A stretch of DNA of 64,000 bases from Halicephalobus mephisto. Lineage: Eukaryota; Nematoda; Chromadorea; Rhabditida; Panagrolaimidae. The notes below the pieces were generated by a model. It searched no databases and was not told where the DNA came from. It saw only the letters and a list, made by a program, of their open reading frames with translations. Below, in pieces: positions 45,015 through 55,200 of the stretch; position 1 is the first letter of the stretch; every line of letters begins with the position of its first letter. The DNA lies in NCBI GenBank assembly GCA_009193035.1, contig SWDT01000033.1:186001-250000 (forward strand), given 5' to 3'. The translations under genes were made by a program, and so were the position numbers.

Positions 45015-46857
45015 TTATAACACTTTGGATGATTTTTCTTTTTTCATGGCAATTGCTAGTCGAATTTCTTCTATCATCTTTGTCAAAGATTCGTGCAGAT
45101 GACGAATTCTTCCGACAACCACTTTCGTGGGACCTTCTGTGAGTTCTGGATCATCTAGAGTCTTCATCACTTCATCTATTGGGACTTTCTAAAAGAAAAC
45201 CAGTTATCCATATATAGCAGAATAAAAACAAACTTTTCCACCAAAGATGGATTCGCCATTCTTCACACTGGCTGAGACATCCTCATATGCTACTTGATCA
45301 ATCATGTTTCCAACCAGGAAGACGATATCCTCACAGTCATCTCTGGGCAATCCAATTGATTTCATACTGTTTACCATCTTATTTAATTGAATTTCCGACT
45401 CTACTTCCATTTCCTCGTCTTCATAGGAGTTAGCAAATGCCGGAGGTTCTGCTGCATTTAGTTCAATTGGATAGAGATTGCAGATTTTGCATGTTTTATT
45501 GTGAGGAAGTCCTCCAATCCTCGAAGTCCCCAATCCAGTAGCTGTAATTCTATCAAATCTACCCCAGGAAATCGGAATAGATTCGGTGTAGTACATTTCC
45601 ACCCAGACTTTTTTGTTCACATAAAACTCGAATCCTCGATGAGACTTGATCACGCTAACAAATGGGTTATCAGGATGAAGAGAAATCAAGTTATTTCTGC
45701 AGAATTGATCCGTTTTCGATTCCTTGATGCAAATCACCACTGTAACGTAATGAGTCCGTGTATTGCAGTCTGAAAATGCATCAGATAAAGACTTCTATAT
45801 ACGATAAAACTCACAAAAATCACTAAAGTAAAAATTCACTCTATCGGGATCTAGTAAAACTTCAGCTGGCAGGGACATTCTGATATCCCCAAAAGGAGAA
45901 GATGGAGGCAATGCTCCAGAAGGCAACAATCTAGCAGAAAAGAATAACCCGTAAATGGCCCCATTGATTGGCGAGGCAGCTTGTCCGTTTTCATCCTTGA
46001 TGTACTTGATCATGACTGAGTTGGATCTCTCAACTATGTCCTGCCAATAGCACTCGGGTTTACATCGGTAGAGGATTCTGAAGGGATGAAGATTCGACTT
46101 CCCATCAGTACAGAAATCCGAAGCTTTTTCTAAAAGTTGTTCCATTTCGACCATGGAGAAGGCTAAAGAACAAAATTCATATTTCAAGACTGCTAGAATG
46201 ACTTACTTGCTTTTATTTTGATCTTCCCGGATGCAAGATCTAGTCCATTGGCATTCCGGACCTTGAGTTCGACGTCGTAAAACATCCCTGGAGTAGTCTT
46301 CCATCTGAACTCTTCAGTTTCCGGCGAAAGGTTTACAGATTCATGGAGCTTCTCTTCTTCGTAAATTTTGAGTGCATGGAGCATGTCCATCCTTGCTGAA
46401 TGGAGTATAATAGAATTGAAAAGAAAGTAATATATGAAACCTTACCAGGAAGCTCGATCGGGATAGTCCATCCGACTCCACACTCCTTCGCGCTCTTCCA
46501 TACCACCAATGAAATCTCCAGAGGTTGTGGTGGAGCGCCAAAGTCCTTCCAAAGATCTTGATGAGGTACACTCAGTGGGGTCCTGGGAGCAATGCTTCTG
46601 GGCATCCAATAGTCAGCTCTATCAGTAGGATTCGATCCGGGGCTCTCCAACATCGGTCGAGCTCTCCAAGTATCTCCATTAGAACCATATGGATACGAAG
46701 ACGTTGTTGATATTGCCTCCGGCATCAATCCATTTGACGAACTAAAATTCTTATACAACCCGTTCGGAGCAACATAAGGAGCCTTTGGTCGACGAACTGG
46801 TCGGTAATTCAGGTCTTGATTTGCCCATGGCTGCCAAGAGTTACCTGCATTCCACAT
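45015..46857 (-). CDS. PHYHIP-like protein (phytanoyl-CoA hydroxylase-interacting protein family)
   Basis: Minus-strand exons 46857-46446, 46395-46207, 46162-45815, 45769-45234 and 45188-45015 join in phase to 552 residues. An Asn/Pro/Ser-rich N-terminus of about 100 residues precedes a fibronectin-III-like part (ISLVVWKSAKECGVGWTIPI ... VELKVRNANGLD). The middle matches recalled PHYHIP strongly: FRILYRCKPECYWQ, INGAIYGLFFSARL, SSPFGDIRMSLPAEVL, FYFSDFYC, DQFCRNNL and KTCKICNL, which is where human PHYHIP nearly ends. Here about 150 further residues follow, mostly helical, including AYEDVSASVKNGESIFGGK and a last exon rich in Lys/Glu. The vertebrate proteins are neuronal and bind phytanoyl-CoA hydroxylase and DYRK1A. 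The role in nematodes is unknown to me. The splice phase around Y|C (45815/45769) restores the conserved DFYC. Confidence 0.88.
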
Positions 46858-47327
46858 TGATTAGACCTGGCACACAGAGAAGGTTATTCATCTGATCGGA
46901 CAAGGAGAACGGGAGAGATTACTTATCCGATAACAGATTTCTTCATTGAACGTTCCTATGCGGTCATTTGGCATTGACGCGTCAGATGGCCAAGGAAGAT
47001 AAAGATGGATTTGACAAACAAATCAAGGTCTTTTTCGTTTTTTAACTTCAGCAAGTGCAATTTGAATAGTGTCTAGAAGGTGCAGAACTGGAGATTTCCT
47101 AGATGCCATTTCTAATTAGTTGTATTAAAAGTCGAATAATGCCAAAAAATCCTAGAATTTTCAATTCCCGGTAATTCCCTCAAATCATATTCCATTAATA
47201 ACTAAGCAACCACAGCTGACGCGAGAATTTGTTTTTAAACAATTTTTTGAAAAAATCTGAAAATTTCCATTTCACCTGTTTTACACCTTACCATTTTTTC
47301 CAATTTTGCTTTTATGACATTTATGAC
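46858..47327. other. divergent intergenic region
   Basis: Presumed promoters of the PHYHIP-like gene and the chemoreceptor. A lone AATAGTGTCTAGAAG at about 47066 may be a remnant of the hairpin repeat. Confidence 0.4.
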
Positions 47328-48607
47328 ATGTTTAACGAATCATCTATTCTCTTCGAAGACCTCTACCATCCAGAATTGGTTGAATTCTACCAAATATTCT
47401 GGGAGATATCTCTCACTTATACTACGGTGTTTTTTATCTTCATATTGTATGTAATCATCAAGAAATCCAGCAAAGAAATGGGGGGATACAAATGGTATTT
47501 AGTTCATCAAGTTTTTTGGATTTTTGTTCTTGATCTTCATTTATCCACCTGGAAACCTGTTACTCTTTGGCCGTTTTTCTTAGCTTACAGTGTTGGGATC
47601 TGGAGAAGTGTTTCTGGAGATTTTTCTTATTTCCCAATAGTGTTGCTGAGTTTCATCATTTCCGGAATGGGGTTTTCCATCTACATCTCGTTCCTCCACA
47701 GATATATCCAAATATCTCCTTTGTCTTTTTTTTACAAACTGTACTCAAAGCTATGGCTGAGGTTCCTCATCTATGTTCCTGTGTTCATTACAGTACAGAG
47801 TGTCATCGCTCTTCCGATGTACCTCATGAAAGTCCCGGCTGATTTGTTGAGGGAAGTGGTTCTTGCTGCAGCTCCCCAACTGGGATTCTTCTTCGACACC
47901 GAGCCGTCTGTCATCGGGTACGACAGAAGCGTCAACGACAACATGACTAACTTCACTTTCGTACTCATTGGAGTACTGGGTGCTATCATGGTCTCCATTA
48001 TTATGTTAATTTTGAATTACATCAGAATGATGAAGAATAACAGAAAACTCTTGACGGAAGAAACCACAAAGCTTCAGGTAACCTTTCGCAATGAGGAAGT
48101 TCAATGAGAGCAGCTTTGGATAGTGTCTGAAAAATTCATAATTTTGCATTTTTTGAACACTGTCCTATTTTGCTCTTATTAGATTAGTTATTAAAGACAA
48201 TCTTGAATAATATTTAAAGAGTTTCGAAGTTGGAATTTCTTAAGCATTATCTAAGACTTGTAATTCCAATGAAGTTGACAAGCACATTTCAGCGGATGCT
48301 CTTCAGAGCTCTCCTTATCCAAGTATTTCTGATTGTACTGTTTCTCATTTTCCCTATTGGACTAGCTTTGACCTTCAGTGTGTTGGGCTGCAGATGGACA
48401 TCTGAATTCATTCTCTACGCAATAATGTTGATGTCTTTCCACGCAATTGTGGAGTTCTCCTGCATGATTTACTTCATTCGACCTTACCGGCTATTCATCA
48501 AAAAACTCACCCACGAGGTGGTCAAAAAAATGCATTTAAGAAATTTTAAACTGCTGTCGAATACAACTGTTGATCCTACGAAGACGCCTTCCGTTTCTGT
48601 TTATTAA
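47328..48607 (+). CDS. seven-transmembrane chemoreceptor (str/srh superfamily)
   Basis: Exons 47328-48077 and 48293-48607 join in phase to 354 residues with seven hydrophobic spans. N-terminal YKWYLVHQVFWIFVLDL and the last span with SFHAIVEFSCMIYFIRPYRL match the srh/sri pattern (HG...STIxMIxxxPYR). TM6 begins TFQRMLFRALLIQ, also typical. These receptors are mostly expressed in sensory neurons and detect odorants or peptides. It is a lone copy here, although such genes usually lie in clusters. The single intron (48078-48292) is 215 nt because it contains paired-hairpin copy B. The family is firm; the exact subfamily is less so. Confidence 0.85.
48118..48255. repeat. paired-hairpin element, copy B
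   Basis: Inside the chemoreceptor intron. The first hairpin is 48118-48165: GGATAGTGTCTGAAAAATTC, loop, GCATTTTTTGAACACTGTCC. The second, degenerate, begins with TCTTGAATAATATTTAAAG at about 48199 and ends with TTTCTTAAGCATTATCTAAG at about 48255. Hairpin starts are about 85 bases apart, as in copies A and C. Confidence 0.65.
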
Positions 48608-49009
48608 AAAAGTGGATTCGGGTATTAGAATAAAACTATAGTTATAGAATCCAACATGATTCGAAACCATGGATTAAACATAACTTTACGAAAGTGGAAA
48701 AGATAAACTTCAATTAGAAATTACAAAAAACAAAGCATACCCTCCTTCAAAAATATCTTCACCCTTCATTGCTCTCATCTTCTTGTTTATTCTCTTTTAT
48801 GCATTTGAAAATTTTGCTATTGTACTTTTGAATGAATATGTTCACTATATTCGACGAATTAACAATCTTCTATGACAGTCTACTTTATGTACAATTTTGA
48901 ATCTCAATTGGAAAGTCCTAGAAATTGGAGGCGAAACAATTTTGTCATAAGTTTGCAACAAAAATTTTTATATTTGCTAATAGCTTAGTTATAAAGGGTT
49001 TTATTTAAT
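48608..49009. other. intergenic between convergent genes
   Basis: AT-rich 3' flanks of the chemoreceptor (+) and the IL-17-like gene (-). Nothing else was seen. Confidence 0.4.
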
Positions 49010-50683
49010 TTAGTTAGGAGGCAGGACATATCTGAGGAACGGAGAATTGGGATGAATGATGCAGTCACAACAGGTTCTTATCTGAACGTTGGACTCGATC
49101 CATCTTGGGCATTGTCTTGTACCAATGTTTTCGAGAATCTGAAAGTCTCATTAATTACCTATTGAAAAAGAGTCTTCTGCTGACCTTGAATGGAAGGAAT
49201 CTCTGTGTACATTTGCCGTCTCCCCGCAGGCAATCTCCCTCGGCACAGATGACTTCATTGAGGACTCTGGGGAAGTACTTTTCTGGAAGCTTCCGGACAG
49301 CTCTACAAGTCCTGCAGAGGTGATATCTGGAAGAAGATCCAGTTCTTGGGATAATCAAGTGTTAGTGAATCCTTACCCTGTGTTAGGAACACTCTCCTCC
49401 GTAGCCTCATCACACTGAAGAGCTATCGTCGTTCCTAGAAACTAAAACATTAACTTAAAAAACAACTAACCAAGCTCATAGTTGAAAAATAAATCAGGTT
49501 TTGCATATAGAGAACGTAGAATTTCATTTGGTGATTGTTTTTTATTTTTTGAGAATCAATTCGAACTAAAAGTCCTGACACGAACAATGTTCACTCCTTT
49601 CTGTGACCATGAGCTTGACTACTGCACAGTAAAAAACTACTAAGTTCATTTTTGAAGAATGAATGAGACAACACTTTCGATGAGACGGATTTTCCCCATC
49701 CGATTGCTCCTTTAATCTCTATTCCCTGAGGGCATGTTTCAATTCTCGGTCCTATGGACGATGCTTGATTCATTTTTCTGCCACGAGGTTGGGTACTGGT
49801 TCTTTAACCAGTTTAACACTGTTTCTGTCATTTCTTATAATAGTAAAAATAAAACATACCTAGAATCCCGTCAAGAGTTCCAGAATTCATCAGAGCCAAT
49901 TCCGCAGCACTTCTTTTTTGTCGATGAATTTCCGCTTTTGACAGATCCGTAAAATGAGATTCTAATTCTCGTTCTTCCGTTTCAGACCTGTATTGTTAAT
50001 TAGTACAATTATTTCATCGGACAAGTCCCCTACCATTCCCTTTTGCCCCGTCTCCAGTTGTCCGGTCTCCACCAGCTCCTCGGAGCATCCGTCACCCTCG
50101 CCCTTGCCCTGGCGATTTCGATGTCCAGAGCTGACCTCATTAGACTCTTCCTGGAATGGGAAGCCATGACTTTCCTGATATCACTGGATTCCTTCTCGCA
50201 TTCTTCGTCACATTTGTATTTCCCTAGATTCGGCAGTGTGAAGGACCTCTCTCCAAGGTCGGGAAAGTTCTTCGAGGCGGTGTAGAGGTCCGTGGCCATG
50301 TATATAGCGTTATAAAGTCCTTTTTCTTTCAACTTTCTCATCAGAAAAGAATCGTCACTCGAATCACAGAACTCTGTGGTTGTGATTGGAGGAGCTGTAG
50401 AAGTCGTCGTCGGAGATGATGTTGAAGTCAAAGTCGTCGGGGCTTCTGTCGTTATTGTAGTGGTTACTGTAGTTGTAGTCTCTACCGTAGTTGTCTCCGG
50501 TTCCTCTGTCGGTGGTTCTGTTTCGAAGGGAATGAACCTATAATTAGGTGGAGGAGGAGGAGGGGGGATGACTTCCCTCCTGTCTTCATCCACAGGCCGC
50601 CATAATCTCACAGCAAATTGTCCATCACCGTAATTGCTCAAAAAATAGAAGAAGTTGAAAAATAATACAAAAATAGTCTTCAT
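49010..50683 (-). CDS. IL-17-like cystine-knot cytokine precursor
   Basis: Minus-strand exons 50683-50034, 49987-49860, 49434-49377, 49326-49185 and 49138-49010 join in phase to 368 residues. Signal peptide (MKTIFVLFFNFFYFLSNYGDG), a Pro run, and a Thr-rich mucin-like stretch (about residues 60-105) come first. Then a basic domain with dibasic sites RRGKR and RQKR. The mature C-terminal region is Cys-rich: YHLCRTCRAVRKLPEKYFPR, VICAEGDCLRGDGKC, RQCPRW and RTCCDC. The PR..NEVxC....C core and the CxC near the end fit IL-17-type cystine knots, a family known in C. elegans (ilc-17.1). Such ligands act through an IL-17 receptor in neurons to tune sensory responses. The third-to-second exon gap is 425 nt. 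Only the first exon is long; the cytokine part is spread over four small exons. The family call is by eye and needs a profile search. Confidence 0.72.
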
Positions 50684-51777
50684 TCCGGCAAATCCAAATT
50701 CATTTCAATGACGAAATGAAGAACAATTTGAAATCAATCGATCAAATCAAAGAAAAGTAATAAAGAAGCAATTGGCCGGTTTTCCTTTATAGAACGAAAA
50801 CCGAAATCGTTACTTTCGACGTTTTTTCGCCAAACGAACTTGGTTAGCTTTGATGACGATGGTTGAAGCTTTGTTTTCGGCTATTTCAGATCCTATTTAT
50901 AGACTTAAGGATAAATAACCACTTTCCCATTGTTTGGATTTTCCAATTTATTACAGTAAGACAAAAAATAATCAGTACTTATCTATTTTTGGGAAGGATT
51001 ATGCATATTTAAACCTCTATTGTCTTCTAAGAAATCATTTGTAAGTTTAATAAATATAGTTTTTGCAATATATTGTAGGTTGTTCAAAAGCTTCTAAAAT
51101 TTGTACTTAAAGGCTGTTGTCCGTTGTTGAACAATTTGAGACAGTCTATATCGATTTCTTAAGTACAGCTAAGTTTCATGGATAATATAGATTGAATTCT
51201 TAAGACAATCTACAACGGCATTGTCATTTATAAGACTTAAAATAATTCAAAATTCAATAAAATTGAAAATGAAGAAATCAATGACTAACCTAGTTACTGT
51301 AATCGGAAGATAGAAGACAATATTTGATGAAATTCTGTTATATCTATCAGAATCGCCTTCAGAAATCATAGAAGAAATGAATAAAAAGAACATTTTCCGA
51401 GTCCATCGAAGTGGAGTTTTTCTAAATAAAGAAAATTAAAATCAACGATCCCGATATAAAAATAATTTCACCATTATGCATAGGAATAATCTTACACCAA
51501 CTGAATTTAAAATGGAAAATATTATTTTTCAATTTGAAATGTTTCATTTTCAATGGCAATCTTGCAATAAACACAATTTTCAATATCTTAATCACTACCT
51601 TACTGAACTCTTTTACATTTTTTTTACTCTGAAAAATTTACATATTTCCATGTTCCCAAGCTCAGAGTGTTATTCGTTCCATATTTTTATTAAATTCCAA
51701 TTATCTGAATTCAGAGTTTAAGACTGGAATCAAACAAGTTGTCTCTTGTCACTGAACCGCCATATAACTGGTGTAAA
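50684..51777. other. divergent intergenic region
   Basis: About 1.1 kb, AT-rich. Between 51100 and 51225 there is an imperfect inverted arrangement (ACAGTCTATATCGATTTC, TTAAGTAC, ATATAGATTGAATTCTTAAG, ACAATCTACAACGG) that may be an old foldback. No gene was accepted. Confidence 0.4.
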
Positions 51778-53206
51778 ATGAAGATTTACGAGCAGAAGGC
51801 TCTCCAGATGCCGAACAAGAAGAAAGTGTATCTCAAGATGTGCAATCTCCGGCTTCATTCAAGCGGTGTCTTCAGCAACGTCTATCGAGGAACTCTCTTG
51901 GAACCAGAACCGAGTAGGGAGATCGTCGTGAAGAAAACTTGGCCTGTGAGAGAGTTCATATATAAATTCCAAGATTTTAAAGGTATTATTTCAGGAGAAA
52001 TCTAACCCGAATGACCTCAAATCTCTGAATCTGGAACTGATTATGTTGTTAGCCTTGAGTAGAGATCCTCATAAAAATATTGTTCAAGTCCTTTTTGCTT
52101 TCCAGTCTATACCCGATCGAAAGGAAAAGAGAATCTGCGAATCTATGGTCTTTGACTTCATGCCCCAGACTCTGAATGCTATAATTCGAAATCTGTATGG
52201 ACCTCCATTGAACATCGTTGACGTCAAGCTCTACACATGGCAGTTGTTCAATGGACTTGATTACTTGATGAAAGTGAGTTTCTAAATGTTTGATTATTGA
52301 CTTATTTGATTTAGAAAAAAATCTGTCACAGGGATATCAAACCTCAGAATATCCTGGTCAATTCAGACGCTGGTAATCTCAAAATTGGCGATTTTGGTTC
52401 GGCGAAACATATTGACGGACTTACGAAGTCTTCTCCTTATCAAGTAACCAGATTCTACCGACCTCCCGAACTCTTGTTGGAGTCTAATCAGTGTGATTGC
52501 TTTGTGGATGTTTGGAGTGCTGGCTGTTGTCTGGGAGAGATGGCCAGAGGCATTGTTTTGTTTCCGGGCAGAGAAAGCAAGCATCAATTAAAACTCATCA
52601 TTCGTGCTCTGGGGTCCCCGACTGATGACGACATCATTGCGATGAAAACTCGAATCAAAGTAGAAAGTCCAAAAGTCGCTCCTAAAGGATTAGAATCGGT
52701 AATATCTCCTAATGCTCGATTATTTCAAATTGGGAATTCAATTTCAGCTGTTGCATCATGCTCCGAAGGAATTTGTCCGTTTGCTTCAGAGAGTACTCGT
52801 CTACAATCCTCGAAATCGACTATGTGGAAGAAATATTCTTCTGGACCCTTTCTTCAATGAACTATTTATTCCAGGAAAAAGACGGATCAATGGAAGACTC
52901 ATCTCAGATGTCATCTTTCCAGAAGATCTGCATACCATTCAAAGGAAACGAAAAAAGAAGGACAATAATAAGAAATCTAACTCCAACAAAGAAACGTTGA
53001 AAATCTTCAAATTTTCTAGTGGCAAAGAATCTCCAGTTCAAAACCAAGAAGGATCTAATGGGACAATCCATTCGAATATAAATAACAACAAAGAAAGCAA
53101 ACTTTGGACTTCTTTTCACAGTGAAGAATCTGCACAGAATGTAAAGAATACTGAAGAATCTGACGAAGCAATCCAATCAAATTTGATTTTGGAAACTAAG
53201 CCCTAG
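51778..53206 (+). CDS. GSK-3-like serine/threonine kinase
   Basis: Exons 51778-51945, 51995-52273, 52315-52698 and 52748-53206 join in phase to 429 residues. The kinase fold is complete: a loose glycine loop (SSGVFSNVYRG), lysine in IVVKK, ICHRDIKPQNILV, IGDFGSAK, the regulatory Tyr kept in SSPYQVTRFYRPPELLL (GSK-3 usually has YRAPE), VDVWSAGCCLGEM and GSPTDDDI. The order and the activation-loop Tyr place it in the GSK-3 family, in a divergent branch like the C. elegans sperm-enriched gskl genes. A basic, Asn/Ser/Lys-rich tail of about 90 residues follows the kinase domain. A read-through of the last intron (52699-52747) would shift frame; splicing gives the conserved LLHHAPKEFV helix. Male germline use is inference from family behaviour. 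Confidence 0.88.
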
Positions 53207-55200
53207 TAATGATTTGTGCGTGAAATTAACAGCTTTATCAATTATCTAATTTTATCTTATTACTCTGAAGCTGATGTCAATTTCTACTGAAAACAATCTT
53301 GGATAATGCCCACAAAATTTCTAATTTGGGATCTTTTGAACACTATTCAGTAAATTGCATCAATGGAAGCAATGGTCGATAGTGTCCAAAAAATCCCCAA
53401 ATGAGGAAATTACAGATACTATCCAGGAATGTTTTCGTTTTGAATGATCTTGATTGAAAATACATCACTTGTAGTTCTCTTCTCCTCAACGAAAACAATG
53501 ATAATAATCTTGAAAACAGTTCTATGACAATCAGGGTCTATGAAATTAAATTCTCAGGTAAAAACAAGATATCAACAAAAATTTGAATAATAAAACTACT
53601 AAATCCTAGTTTATTGCCGAATTACTCAGCATTCACTCACTTTTCTCATTGTTTCGGTGATTATTGTCCGATAGTTGTTGAATAGTACTTTTTTGCCAGA
53701 TGAAGAACAAGATCACATAAAATCCTCCAAAAAATTTCAATCAACTGCAGTTTATATTACGCTTATTTCCTTATCTGTTACATCAGACTATTTTTTCTTT
53801 TCTGTTCGAAGATTAAAAAAGACCAAGACAATGAGAAAGTCAATAACTCCAACTTCAATACAGATCCGAATCATTAACTTTGGGAAAAAGATAATTTTGG
53901 ATTGTTTTGGAAAGGAGTGTGTTTTTCATTTAAAAGCATCAAAATAGGATTTTATTTTATGACTTTAATTTCTGTTAAAATTTCGTTATTTTCTCGTGGA
54001 TTTTTATATTTTTAGTATTAGCACAAATTGAAAGAAGTATTTGTACAAAAATAGAAAATAATTCATTTTCAAGTGAAATTGAAACAAAACCAAAAGGAAC
54101 TTCATTCAACGATTCTTAAACGAAAATTCAGCTTCTTTACGAAGAAATACTGTCAAATTTTCGGTTGTTTTTCGACTAATCTTAGTTCCTCAAATGTGGA
54201 TTTGAGAAAAACGCCAAAAAAACTTGATCTCAAATTTCTTATCTATTTTCTTTAATCAAAACACATGACTTAGTTGATTTTATTCCTTCTGTTTTCAATC
54301 AAGTTTGAACATTAAAAAAATTTAACTTCTGATCTCAAAATTTGATTGACATTAAAATCTCTTTTTAATTGCCGTATGATTTATCGATAAGACTTCTAAA
54401 CTACAAAGATAAAAATCATATGAACTGCCTTTGTACTGGATGTGAATTCAGACCGTTGTCTCTTGTTAGTTCCTGAAGTCTAATCTCCGATTCCTTTATT
54501 ATCTAGCGAAAGTTTAACTCTACCATGTATAATAAAAAATTATCGAAAACTGAAATTTAAACAATTGGGAGGGAATCAGAAGCTTGGTTGTCTTATCTGG
54601 CGCCTTGTCTGGCTATCAATTGCAATTTTTGTCTGAAAAAAATTGTACTCGGCAGTTATACAGGGAATAATGAGAATTTCATATTCCGACTTTTGATATT
54701 TTTATTCTTGTCAGTTCATTGAGTAAGTCATTGATCTCTGAATAATTTCTTCTTTTAGGTAATCCAAAAACCGACTTTTAAACTACAGTATTTGTTGACC
54801 GTCTGTTGATTCAAGTGAGTTATTGATGGATAAATCCTTAGTTTTGTTATTCGATTTAAAAAATGGAAGTAACCAAATTTATTACTTTTTCGGTAATTTT
54901 CAAAAATAAGGAAATTTTAAATTACTATATATTCGAATTCCATGGAAACTTCTAGAATTCTCCAAAGTTCAGCAGGAAAATTCTAAAGCATTTTAAAATC
55001 CGGTAGAAATTTCAGAATTATCTGAAATTAAACTTTTGCATGCTTCTAAAAAACAGAAATTCCTCCTAAAAAATCGTAATAATTTTTAAAGTAACTTTTT
55101 CCAAAATTACATATTATTTTAAATTATTGGAACCTTTACTGCTTTTATAAAACGTCTTTTCAGCTCTAAATGAGACACCGTACCCAAACTCAGAATCTGC
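53207..55200. other. long AT-rich intergenic region
   Basis: Two kilobases upstream of the TRPM start. It holds hairpin copy C near its left end and otherwise very AT-rich sequence with many short homopolymers. A TTCTAGAATT-like motif recurs loosely at 54940-55040. No gene is supported. Confidence 0.45.
53301..53424. repeat. paired-hairpin element, copy C
   Basis: Hairpin one (53301-53348) has arms GGATAATG... and ...GAACACTATTC. Hairpin two (53378-53424) has arms GATAGTGTCC and GATACTATCC. It is preceded by CAATCTT as in copy A. It lies about 95 bases after the GSK-3-like stop, in the 3' flank. Confidence 0.65.

Noticed and set aside
51476..51721. 81-codon frame upstream of the GSK-3-like gene
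   Set aside because: Phe/His/Asn composition reflects AT-rich sequence; no signal peptide or domain.
53675..53947. 90-codon plus-strand frame
   Set aside because: Starts with TTG, is Lys/Ile/Phe rich from AT-rich DNA, and has no domain or splice support.
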